A DNA stretch of 64,000 bases from Seonamhaeicola sp. (GTDB lineage: Bacteria; Bacteroidota; Bacteroidia; Flavobacteriales; Flavobacteriaceae), in assembly GCF_028281565.1 (NCBI RefSeq), contig NZ_JANQJQ010000016.1, positions 213,867 to 277,866 of the forward strand. The letters are read 5' to 3'. A program made the position numbers and the translations under genes. The notes beneath the pieces were generated by a model. The model was not told the DNA's origin. It worked only from the letters and a program-made list of their open reading frames with translations, and did not search any database. Below are positions 23,072 to 31,600 of this stretch, piece after piece; the stretch's first letter is position 1; every line of letters begins with the position of its first letter.

Positions 23072-25936
23072 TTACTTCTTAATGAATTTTTTAATCAAGA
23101 CTTCATTGTTTATATCAAATTTCAACAATAAAAAGTAATAACCAGAATTCAATTTCGATACCGATATATTTACATTATTCATGCCAGCATTAACATTAGT
23201 GCCTGCTTCATTTGTATATACTTTTTGTCCAGAAATATTATATATATTGGCAGTATATGTAGCTTTTTCTAAACTGGTAATAGAACCCATTAGTGTGTCT
23301 TTGACTGGATTTGGATAGATTTTTAAGTTAAACTTTAATGGTTTTACATTTTGAATGGATAATGTATTTTTTTTAAAATACATACTGTTTGGAATACTGG
23401 TTTTTGAAATCTCTGAACTAGAAATTTTTAAGTCTAAAGCAGGCGTTATATTGTCGTTTTGTTGGTAGTAAATTCTAATTGGATGCTTGCCAGCTTTGAG
23501 GTGTAATGTTGTTGATACCTCTGAAGGAGTAAACTCAAAATCATTATCAAGGGCATGAATGTCATGGATCATAACATGGCACTTTGAGGCAGATTTTAAA
23601 TAAAACGTATAGGTTCCATCTACTGGAATGTCAAGGAATCCAGAATGCGATATGCCAAAATTTGATGTCAAACCACCTGTTGATAAGTCTATTCCCAATG
23701 TCTCTTCATTGCTAATAGGTGTTAAAAACTCAAAATTTGGTACCCAATCTGCTTCACCTATAAATACGCTTTTGGCTAGCCCACTTGAAAGTCCGGATAT
23801 TGGAATACTTGGTATTAATTCATTATCATAAGGACGACTTGCAGTACTTTCATTCGTTCTAACCTGAAGTACTCTATCTAGCATTTTTTGTTGTAACTCA
23901 GTCATAGTAGATGCCAAATTGGTTGTCTCCCTTTCATCATTTACAACATCATAGATTTCAAAGTAATCCGAATGTCTCTGAATGTTATATCTAACACCTT
24001 TATAATCTCCCATTCTTATTACTTGCATTTGGTTTCTACGTCTAAGTCTCTTAGAGGCTTCGAAATCTGAATAATTTGGCGTAGAGCCATTATTTTGATA
24101 TTCAAGATAAATGTAACCCTTGTCCTTTTGGTTAGTATTATCTTGTTTTAAAGAAGGTACAAGAGACGTTCCGTCAGTATAAATGGGGATTGAAACTTGA
24201 GCTAATTCAGCAAATGTTGCAAACCAATCCCATTGGCCAGAGGGAAAAGTAACTGTTGAATTAGCAGGAATCACACCAGGATATCTTGCAATGGTTGGCA
24301 TTTTAATACCGCCTTCCCACATATCTCGTTTTATTCCATTTAAATTAGCATAAGACTGAAAAGCTTGTCCTACGCCATTACTTGAGTGAGGTCCATTATC
24401 TGATGAAAATACAATTAAAGTTTCATTGTCAATATTTAAATCTTTTAGTAATTGAATGATGTCTTCAACGGCATTATCAACACGACGAATCATAGTTGCA
24501 AACTTCTTTTCATTATCCGTCCAGCTTGTTGTTGCATAATCAGGATGAATATAGGAGTTTGGTATTCCAGAAGCAGTATTTACCCATGGTGTTGGCGATG
24601 TTGAGCTTGTCCATTGCAAACCTCCATTTAAACCTCTTCCGCTAGGGTAGACTTGTGTAGGGGTTTCCAAAGCTGTGTGAGGGACATCATAGGCTAGATA
24701 TAAGAAAAAGGGTTGCTCAGGTCTTTTACTTTCATGCTCTACAATCCATTGTTTTGATTTTGCTGTAAAAACATCAGTAGTATAGGTTAAGTCGGTTCCC
24801 TCTAGTATTTTGGTATAGCCATCAGTAAAGAATGATTCTTTACCTGTAGTTCCATTTTGAGGATAATGAATATGCCCTTGGTTGTGATATAAAAACCCAT
24901 AAAATTGTTCAAAACCTCTTTTTAATGGATGAGCTGGAAGTCCTGAATTACGTGGGCCAGCAGTTCCGTTTTTACCAACATGCATGGTTCTGTAACCTGA
25001 TTTAGATAACATTTGCGCTAAGGTCAAGCTATTTTTAGAAGCCTTATCAAATTGATTATTTCGAACGCTTGAATGTCCCTGACTGAGGCCTTCTAAAAAT
25101 GATGCTCTTGATGGCGCACAAACAGGAGCGGCTGTATAATGATGGGTAAGCATAGCACCTTCGTTAGCCATTTTATCTAACTGGGGGGTTGCCATTTTTT
25201 TATTTCCAGTTCTTAGATTTTGCCAAAAATTACCTAAATCACCATAACCTAAATCGTCCAATAATATATATATGATATTTGGGCCATTGTTTGGTTTTGG
25301 AGTATCTGCATAACTTTTATTGCCGTTACCTGGAAAAAGTTTTATAAGTGTTTCTTCTCCAGTTTCTGAAATAAAAATATTATCATCTTCAACTGCTGGA
25401 GAACTACCCACAGTTATATTGGATAAATAGTTATTGCGAACAAAATCAGCGGATATATTTTTTAAAAACAGTATTCCTGAATAATCAGGATCAATGCTGA
25501 TAGTTGAACCTTGTAAAGGATCTGTAGCACTGTTAAGAGTAATGTGGGTGTCATTTTTTAAATCAATATTTAGATCCACAAGTTTATTAGTTGTAATTGT
25601 GCCTCCAAATGCTTCTAAAGTACTTTTTTGCCCGGTACTTGGAGTAAAAGACTCAATCCTATCTCCAATAAGGCTACCTCCGTGGATAGTTAGTGTATTT
25701 CCCCCTAAAAGCAAACTGCCGTTGAAACCACTAGAACCACCTACAGTACCATTATTAATTAACAAATTAAATGTTATTGGTGTATTCTTATCTATTTGAG
25801 GTGGAGGGTTTTCATTATCACTCCAATTTCCAATGTTAAAAAGTGAAACACCATCCGCATTTCCTGTCCAAGTATAAGTTTGAGCAGTTAAGTTAGTTGT
25901 TATTATTATTCCAATAATGAGTACGTATAATTTCAT
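23072..25936 (-). CDS. Large multidomain type IX secreted S1-family sulfatase (sulfatase 2)
   Basis: A 954-residue secreted sulfatase. I choose the ATG at 25936 (MKLYVLIIGIIITTNLTAQ, a standard signal peptide); a TTG six codons upstream also keeps the frame. Residues 20-205 are a beta-strand-rich segment (YTWTGNADGVSLFNIGNWSD) like those of autotransporter-associated repeats. The sulfatase domain runs about 218-690: PNIIYILLDDLGYGDLG, CAPSRASF (Cys273, formylglycine site), VFSSDNGPHS. The GKWHLG motif is replaced by VGKNGTAGP. A PA14-like domain (about 740-850, FLDIPVDGTYTFYLKS, HLKAGKHPIRIYYQ) and a type IX sorting domain (IYPNPVKDTLMGS) follow. PA14 domains often bind sugars, so this enzyme may be tethered to its substrate. 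Confidence 0.9.
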   Translation of the reverse strand: MKLYVLIIGIIITTNLTAQTYTWTGNADGVSLFNIGNWSDNENPPPQIDKNTPITFNLLINNGTVGGSSGFNGSLLLGGNTLTIHGGSLIGDRIESFTPSTGQKSTLEAFGGTITTNKLVDLNIDLKNDTHITLNSATDPLQGSTISIDPDYSGILFLKNISADFVRNNYLSNITVGSSPAVEDDNIFISETGEETLIKLFPGNGNKSYADTPKPNNGPNIIYILLDDLGYGDLGNFWQNLRTGNKKMATPQLDKMANEGAMLTHHYTAAPVCAPSRASFLEGLSQGHSSVRNNQFDKASKNSLTLAQMLSKSGYRTMHVGKNGTAGPRNSGLPAHPLKRGFEQFYGFLYHNQGHIHYPQNGTTGKESFFTDGYTKILEGTDLTYTTDVFTAKSKQWIVEHESKRPEQPFFLYLAYDVPHTALETPTQVYPSGRGLNGGLQWTSSTSPTPWVNTASGIPNSYIHPDYATTSWTDNEKKFATMIRRVDNAVEDIIQLLKDLNIDNETLIVFSSDNGPHSSNGVGQAFQSYANLNGIKRDMWEGGIKMPTIARYPGVIPANSTVTFPSGQWDWFATFAELAQVSIPIYTDGTSLVPSLKQDNTNQKDKGYIYLEYQNNGSTPNYSDFEASKRLRRRNQMQVIRMGDYKGVRYNIQRHSDYFEIYDVVNDERETTNLASTMTELQQKMLDRVLQVRTNESTASRPYDNELIPSIPISGLSSGLAKSVFIGEADWVPNFEFLTPISNEETLGIDLSTGGLTSNFGISHSGFLDIPVDGTYTFYLKSASKCHVMIHDIHALDNDFEFTPSEVSTTLHLKAGKHPIRIYYQQNDNITPALDLKISSSEISKTSIPNSMYFKKNTLSIQNVKPLKFNLKIYPNPVKDTLMGSITSLEKATYTANIYNISGQKVYTNEAGTNVNAGMNNVNISVSKLNSGYYFLLLKFDINNEVLIKKFIKK

Positions 25937-25979
25937 TGAAATGATTTTTTTCAAAATTAATTGCTTATAGATTAAAATA

Positions 25980-26008
25980 TGTCTCTTATATGTTATTCAC
26001 ATGTTGCA
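25980..26008 (-). promoter_or_regulatory. Degenerate shared motif, copy E, before sulfatase 2
   Basis: Read on the minus strand: TGCAACAT, GTGAAT, AAC, ATA, TAAGAGACA. It keeps the TGCAAC and GAGACA ends but is one base longer than the other copies. It lies 44 bases upstream of the ATG at 25936. A TAATTTTG element downstream (25952-25959) is so close to that ATG that the leader would be only about nine bases, so it may not be the promoter. Confidence 0.4.
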
Positions 26009-26519
26009 TATTTTAATGAAATGATATAAACTTGATGTTTTTAAGTATATGGAAGAGAGTTGATAGGAGCTAAAATGTTTTATGTATTATTTGCTAATTG
26101 CAATTCTAAAATACCGATTTCGACTTTTGAAGGGACTAGGTTTTTTCCCAAGGAACATATCGCTGTTCATGAGCCTATTGCAGAAACTATAATTGTTTGA
26201 ATTTTAAATAGACTATATTCCTAATTAGCTTTATTTCGAGTTTTTATTTTGGTGTGTAATCAGCTTGTTTTCGTTTCAATCTCCAATTTTACTATCTTTT
26301 TGAAACTTTAGGCTTTCATCTATTTCTCTTTTGTCTTTAATAAGTAGGGCACTACCTTTTCAGTTTGTGTTATTTTGTTGGTGTCATGGTAATTTATTAT
26401 TCCTTACAAAACCTTTTTAGGTTTTGAAAATCTGGTTGATTATTAGAGTTTTAACAACTATAGACTATTCACAAAAAAGCAGAGTAGAAGATCAAGTCTA
26501 ACTTTTCAATTATACAATT

Positions 26520-26548
26520 TGCAACCTGGCGATACCTTATTGAGACAT
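26520..26548 (+). promoter_or_regulatory. Shared PUL regulatory motif, copy D, before SusC2
   Basis: TTGCAACCT, six bases, ACC, TTA, TTGAGACA; a full match to copies B and C. It ends 63 bases before the SusC2 start codon. The TTG (26540) lies 38 bases before TAGATTTG (26578), as in copy C, which places the site just upstream of the RNA polymerase footprint, as expected for an activator. Confidence 0.75.
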
Positions 26549-26577
26549 AGAAAGTCATATACATGGTTAATTAAATA

Positions 26578-26585
26578 TAGATTTG
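26578..26585 (+). promoter_or_regulatory. -7 promoter element of SusC2
   Basis: TAGATTTG matches the Bacteroidota -7 consensus TAnnTTTG exactly and would give a leader of about 20 bases before the ATG at 26612. No good -33 TTG is found 19-21 bases upstream, which fits an activator-dependent promoter. Confidence 0.6.
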
Positions 26586-26611
26586 CCGGTAAACTAAATC
26601 TAAATAGAATT

Positions 26612-29600
26612 ATGAAGAAAAAACAGGTCATGTTTTTATTGCTGCTACTGAGTTCTATATCAGTTATAGCGCAAACAACATTAACGGGTAAGGTAACAGA
26701 TGCTTCTAATGTTCCTCTTCCTGGGGTTAATGTTATTATTAAGGGAACAACACAAGGAACAACAACAGATTTTGATGGGAATTATTCAGTTCTAACATCG
26801 ACAGGAGATATTTTGGAATTTTCTTATCTGGGATTTGTAAGCCAAAGTATTAGTGTTGGAGATCAAACTCAAATTAATGTTATATTAAATGAAGATGTTG
26901 CTAAACTAGATGAAGTAGTGGTAGTAGGTTATGGGACACAGAAAAAAATTAGTGTTACAGGTTCTGTAGCTACTCTAAAAGTAGAAAATATTGTTGAGCA
27001 GCCTGCTAGTAACGTTAAAAATTTACTTGTGGGTCAAGTACCTGGTTTGGTTACAAATCAAAATCCCGGACTACCTGGAGCGGACAATGTAGATTTAAGT
27101 GTAAGGGGTTTTGGTAATCCGCTAGTGATAGTAGACGGTGTAGAATCAACACTTGATAGATTAGATCCTAATGATATTGAAAATATTTCCGTTTTAAAAG
27201 ACGCCTCGGCTGCAATTTATGGAGCTAGAGCAGGTAATGGAGTTATTTTGGTAACTACAAAAAGGGGAACTAAGGGTAAGATGACTGTTAACTATCATGG
27301 ATGGACCGGTACTCAAGCTCCGGTTGCGTATAATAAAAAATCTAATGCAGTAAACTACATCTTACGTGGAAGAGAAGCCCTTTTTAATGAGCAATATGAC
27401 CCTAATAACCCTAATGCAACAATTGACTATGGTACGGGAAATTTCACTGATGAAAATTTACAGAAATTCATCGATTCGGGAGAGAGTTATGATTGGGTTG
27501 ATGCAACCCTTCGTAGTTCTGGAGCTTCAATAGCTCAACATAATTTTAATTTTAATGGAGGAAGTGATAAAGTAAGATATTATACCTCACTGGGAACCCT
27601 TTCACAAACTGGTATATTTAGAGGAGATTACGATTATAAAAAACTCAATGTAACAAACAATCTTGATGTGGAGCTTACTAATAACTTAAGTCTAAAATTT
27701 AACAGTTCCTATATATATGAAGAACAAGATTATGCTTTTACTCCAATAAATAGAATTTGGAATGATTTAGATACGGCACAACCTGTATTTAGAACATCCC
27801 TTCCTAATCCAGATTTAGCTCCTTATTCGGGGTTTAGCGAGCGTTCTCCGGTAGCTAGAACGTTTAAAAAATGGGCAGGTTATAACTATACCGAAAAAAA
27901 CACATTAGCGGCCGCTATAGATTTAAATTATAAAACACCTTTTATAGAAGGTTTAAGCTTAGGTCTTAGAGTTAATTTTAGACATAGGGCTTTTTATAAT
28001 GAAACATTTGAAAAACCTTATACAGTTTGGTCTTATGATCCTGATGATAATGATATAGAAAGAGTTGATGGTTATAAAAACGAAGGTGAGTTATTGCCTA
28101 ATAATTTTTCTAAAAGATATTTCTCTGGAACAACAAATGGCAGACCGGATGCGAGATTTAGATTGTTGTACAGGGGAACCGCTAACTACAGCAAAAATTT
28201 CAATAAACATGCATTTGGAGTTTTAACCTTTCTTGAAAAAGAAGATAATACGTATAGAACAATATTTTCCACGACAAGGGACAATTTATCTTTACAAAAT
28301 CCGGATATTGACGCCACAGATGATGCTTTGACTACTGTGGGAGGAACAGGTATAGATACGGAGTATACTCGAATAAGTGCTGCAGGAAGAATAAATTATG
28401 CTTATGATAACAAGTATTTATTAGAAGCCACCCTTCGTGCAGATGCAAGTTCTAAGTTTGGGTCTAATAACAGATGGGGGTTCTTTCCATCAGTTTCTAT
28501 GGGATGGAATATTGCTAAGGAAAACTTTTTATTGGACAACAATACCATAAATCAATTAAAGCTCAGGCTGTCTTATAGTCAAACGGGTATTGATAGTAAT
28601 GTTGGTAATACACAGTTCGACTATTTAACCGGATTTACGATACAAGATGGTTCGTATATTTTAAATGGAAATGCAGTTCCACTTATCGGAACAGCTGGAG
28701 TGGTAAATGAAGATATAACATGGGAAACAACGACCTTATACAATATTGGGTTGGATGTGACCCTTTTTAGTGGCAAAGTTAATGCTAGTATAGATGGTTT
28801 TTACCGGGCGAGAAAAGATATTTTGGCAGAAGCTATAGAATCTTTTCCAACTACATTTGGTGCTAATTTGCCAGATTCAAATATCAATTCAGATAATACA
28901 AGAGGTTTAGATGTTGCATTGGGTTATAAAGGACATATAGGTGAGGAGTTTAAATTTTCATTAAATGGAGTGTTTGGTATTCACAAAAAAAGATGGGACC
29001 ATTTTGAAGAAGATATTGATGAAAATGATCCAATTCAAGTAAAATATGACCAACGATCAGGGAGAAATAAAAATATAACCTGGGGCTATCAAACAGCTGG
29101 TCTTTTTAATACTCAAGAAGCTGTAGATGAATATATTGCGGCCTATGATTTATCAAATTTTGACGGTGGTGATTTACCAAGACCTGGAGATTTTATATAT
29201 GTAGATACCAATAATGATGGAGTGCTTGACACTTCAGATAGAGTAAATATTGGTTATGGAACATCTGCGGAGGTCACATATTCATTAAATACAAATTTTG
29301 AATATAAAGGGGTTTCATTGAACATGCTTTGGCAGGGAGCAAGTAATGTGAAAGTAACCGCCGGAGGTATATTAAGAGCGCCTTTTGGAAATGAACAATC
29401 ATCCTTAGAGCTACATGATAAATATTCTTGGAGACAAGATCCAGCAAATCCTGGTGTTAATATAAACCCTAACGCTATTTTGCCGGCATTTGAAACAGGT
29501 TCTAGACAGTGGAATAGCCAACTTAATGATTTTTGGGTACTGGATGGTACTTATGTTAGGTTAAAAGCAGCAACATTGAGTTATAGTCTTGATAGTAGTT

Positions 29601-29779
29601 TATTAGATAAAATAGGGTTCAATAGGTTTGAATTATATGTGTCCGGAGATAATTTATTCACGTTGTCCAAATTAGGAATTTTCAAAGATGGTATTGACCC
29701 AGAACAGGCGAATAATCCAAGTGCTAATAGTTTACCTGTGCTAAGAACATATACTCTAGGATTAAGATTAAGTATTTAA
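26612..29779 (+). CDS. SusC/RagA-family TonB-dependent transporter (SusC2)
   Basis: A 1055-residue outer-membrane receptor. The start is the ATG at 26612 (MKKKQVMFLLLLLSSISVIAQ, signal peptide); the frame extends upstream to a TTG, but that stretch is the regulatory motif and promoter. Domains: carboxypeptidase-regulatory-like (about 22-97, TLTGKVTDASNVPLPGVNVI, DFDGNYSV), TonB box region LDEVVVVGYGTQKK, plug (PLVIVDGVES, DASAAIYGARAGNGVILV) and barrel ending TLGLRLSI. Paired with SusD2, 10 bases downstream, it forms the second importer of this locus. Two SusC/SusD pairs in one locus often handle different fragments of one polysaccharide; that is inference here. Confidence 0.95.
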   Translation: MKKKQVMFLLLLLSSISVIAQTTLTGKVTDASNVPLPGVNVIIKGTTQGTTTDFDGNYSVLTSTGDILEFSYLGFVSQSISVGDQTQINVILNEDVAKLDEVVVVGYGTQKKISVTGSVATLKVENIVEQPASNVKNLLVGQVPGLVTNQNPGLPGADNVDLSVRGFGNPLVIVDGVESTLDRLDPNDIENISVLKDASAAIYGARAGNGVILVTTKRGTKGKMTVNYHGWTGTQAPVAYNKKSNAVNYILRGREALFNEQYDPNNPNATIDYGTGNFTDENLQKFIDSGESYDWVDATLRSSGASIAQHNFNFNGGSDKVRYYTSLGTLSQTGIFRGDYDYKKLNVTNNLDVELTNNLSLKFNSSYIYEEQDYAFTPINRIWNDLDTAQPVFRTSLPNPDLAPYSGFSERSPVARTFKKWAGYNYTEKNTLAAAIDLNYKTPFIEGLSLGLRVNFRHRAFYNETFEKPYTVWSYDPDDNDIERVDGYKNEGELLPNNFSKRYFSGTTNGRPDARFRLLYRGTANYSKNFNKHAFGVLTFLEKEDNTYRTIFSTTRDNLSLQNPDIDATDDALTTVGGTGIDTEYTRISAAGRINYAYDNKYLLEATLRADASSKFGSNNRWGFFPSVSMGWNIAKENFLLDNNTINQLKLRLSYSQTGIDSNVGNTQFDYLTGFTIQDGSYILNGNAVPLIGTAGVVNEDITWETTTLYNIGLDVTLFSGKVNASIDGFYRARKDILAEAIESFPTTFGANLPDSNINSDNTRGLDVALGYKGHIGEEFKFSLNGVFGIHKKRWDHFEEDIDENDPIQVKYDQRSGRNKNITWGYQTAGLFNTQEAVDEYIAAYDLSNFDGGDLPRPGDFIYVDTNNDGVLDTSDRVNIGYGTSAEVTYSLNTNFEYKGVSLNMLWQGASNVKVTAGGILRAPFGNEQSSLELHDKYSWRQDPANPGVNINPNAILPAFETGSRQWNSQLNDFWVLDGTYVRLKAATLSYSLDSSLLDKIGFNRFELYVSGDNLFTLSKLGIFKDGIDPEQANNPSANSLPVLRTYTLGLRLSI

Positions 29780-29789
29780 AAAAATAGTT

Positions 29790-31523
29790 ATGAAAAAAAT
29801 ATTTTATTTATTGGTAATCACAACTTTTACTTTTAGTTGTGAGTCGGAGTTGGAAAAAGTGGCTCCGTTTATTTCTGAAGATTCCGTTTTCGAGGAAGCC
29901 AGACTTACAGAAGCTTATATTGCAGAACTTTATGATGATTTAAGGTTCTTTGATACACGTCAGTCTCACTCTATCGGCATAATTTCTTGTATGGGAGGCG
30001 AATATACGGCTTTAGCCAATTGGCAATCGCCAAATCAAGCAGTTAGAAGAAACTATAGTCCCGAAAATGGTTCTGCAAATATGGATTTTTGGGCATATGA
30101 AACACTAAGGGAATTGAATACCTTTATTGAAGGTATTGTTACAAGTAGTTCTTTTTCCCAAGAATATATTAATACAAAATTGGCCGAAGCAAAATTTTTA
30201 AGAGCCTATTTATTTTTTGATATGGTAAGACGATATGGGGGTGTGCCTATTATAACTACTCCTCAAACCGAAGATGATCCCATAGAAGAATTATATCCGG
30301 CTAGAAATTCAGAACAGGAAGTATATGACTTTATTTATAATGAACTTGAAGAAACAAAGTCTTTGTTTACAAATACTAAAACAGGGGCTGTTGGTCAGGC
30401 GGATAAGTATGCCGCAATGGCTTTACAGAGTAGAGCCATGTTATATGCCGGGAGTATAGCTACTTTTGGTGATGTTCAATTGAATGGCTTGTTAGGTATA
30501 CCGGCCTCGGAAGCCGAAGCTTATTACCAAAAAAGTTATAATGCTTCCAAAGAACTAATAGATTCAGGAATGTTTTCACTTTATAACGTGTCTTCTGACC
30601 CCGTAAAAAACTTCTCGGATATGTTTTTAGTAGAAGGTAATGATGAAGTTATTTTTGCCGAAGTTTTTGAACCTATAACTCATGGTCATTCTCTAGATTT
30701 GTTAGGTACACCAGAAGGATTTCCTGGAACATGGAACTCCAATTGGCAGGTTAATTATGACATTGTAGAAAGGTTTGAGTTTATGGATGGAAGACCGGAT
30801 ATTGATCGAGCAGATTTGAATTCTACTAACCTCTGGGATGTTGATGACTTTTTTGGCAATAGGGATCCAAGGTTAAGAGCTTCTGTTTTTTATCCGGAAT
30901 CTGTTTACGAAGGTTTAACCCTTTATTTTCATTCGGCGTCTATAGTTAATGGTAACGAGGTAACGTCAGGTACAGTAATAAATGTCAATAATGAAGCTAT
31001 ACCTGCAGCCGGAGGTTCTAGAATGACAAGAAGATCTTCTATGCTTTTGCGTAAAAAATTAAATCTCTCAGCTTATGCTGCCATTGCTGATAATTCGGGA
31101 CAAGACATGTATGTATTTAGATATGGCGAAATTTTGTTAAACTATGCGGAAGCTTCTCACTATCTTGGAAAGTTTGATGAATCCAAAGAGGCTGTTAATC
31201 AAATAAGAACAAGGGCAGGAATGTTTCTTAAGGATGTTGTTGGGGAAGAAGAAATTAGAAGAGAAAGAGAGGTTGAACTTGCTTTTGAAGAACATAGATA
31301 CTGGGACATGAAGCGCTGGAGGCTCGCAGATACTGATTTGAACCAAAATAAAAAGGGTTGTACATTCAAATATTATCCAGATCAGGACCTTTATACTATT
31401 GAGTTAAGAAATGACGTAATTGGTAATAATAGAAGGAGGTTTGGAGAGGAACGTTATTATTTGCCTTTAAGAAGTGAATGGATAGCTGATAATCCAAAAC
31501 TTTTACAAAACCCGGGATACTAA
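29790..31523 (+). CDS. SusD/RagB-family nutrient-binding lipoprotein (SusD2)
   Basis: A 577-residue lipoprotein, cysteine near residue 17 (TFSCESELE). SusD marks are AEAKFLRAYLFFDMVRRYGGVP in the helical core, FRYGEILLNYAEASHYLGK, and the C-terminal EREVELAFEEHRYWDMKRWR. It partners SusC2. It lies 10 bases after it, so translation is coupled. A perfect 36-base palindrome lies 28 bases after its stop codon, between this gene and the sulfatase cassette, and may set the ratio of transporter to enzyme messages. Confidence 0.95.
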   Translation: MKKIFYLLVITTFTFSCESELEKVAPFISEDSVFEEARLTEAYIAELYDDLRFFDTRQSHSIGIISCMGGEYTALANWQSPNQAVRRNYSPENGSANMDFWAYETLRELNTFIEGIVTSSSFSQEYINTKLAEAKFLRAYLFFDMVRRYGGVPIITTPQTEDDPIEELYPARNSEQEVYDFIYNELEETKSLFTNTKTGAVGQADKYAAMALQSRAMLYAGSIATFGDVQLNGLLGIPASEAEAYYQKSYNASKELIDSGMFSLYNVSSDPVKNFSDMFLVEGNDEVIFAEVFEPITHGHSLDLLGTPEGFPGTWNSNWQVNYDIVERFEFMDGRPDIDRADLNSTNLWDVDDFFGNRDPRLRASVFYPESVYEGLTLYFHSASIVNGNEVTSGTVINVNNEAIPAAGGSRMTRRSSMLLRKKLNLSAYAAIADNSGQDMYVFRYGEILLNYAEASHYLGKFDESKEAVNQIRTRAGMFLKDVVGEEEIRREREVELAFEEHRYWDMKRWRLADTDLNQNKKGCTFKYYPDQDLYTIELRNDVIGNNRRRFGEERYYLPLRSEWIADNPKLLQNPGY

Positions 31524-31550
31524 TAAAAGGTCATAAAATTAATATTAAAT

Positions 31551-31586
31551 AATTATGGATGAAGATTGTAATCTTCATCCATAATT
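31551..31586. repeat. Perfect 17-base inverted repeat between SusD2 and the sulfatase cassette
   Basis: AATTATGGATGAAGATT and its exact complement AATCTTCATCCATAATT are separated by only GT. The arms begin 28 bases after the SusD2 stop. No T-tract follows, so it is not a classical terminator; it could be an mRNA processing or stabilising hairpin, or an operator. It contains an ATG in the frame of the next gene, which I do not consider the start. Confidence 0.85.
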
Positions 31587-31600
31587 GTAAGATTCAAAAA

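Larger units (their letters stand above)
25937..26611. other. Divergent intergenic control region before SusC2
   Basis: This 675-base gap lies between the minus-strand sulfatase 2 and SusC2. It holds a degenerate copy of the shared motif on the minus strand (25980), a full copy on the plus strand (26520) and a -7 element TAGATTTG (26578). Between about 26010 and 26510 I see no gene and no clear repeat. Confidence 0.6.

Noticed and set aside
26519..26611. N-terminal extension of SusC2 from a TTG start
   Set aside because: The extra 31 residues lack a signal peptide and overlap the regulatory motif and -7 element; the ATG at 26612 starts a standard signal peptide.
31559..31600. Earlier ATG for sulfatase 3
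   Set aside because: It lies inside a perfect palindrome and adds a non-signal N-terminus before a good lipoprotein signal.
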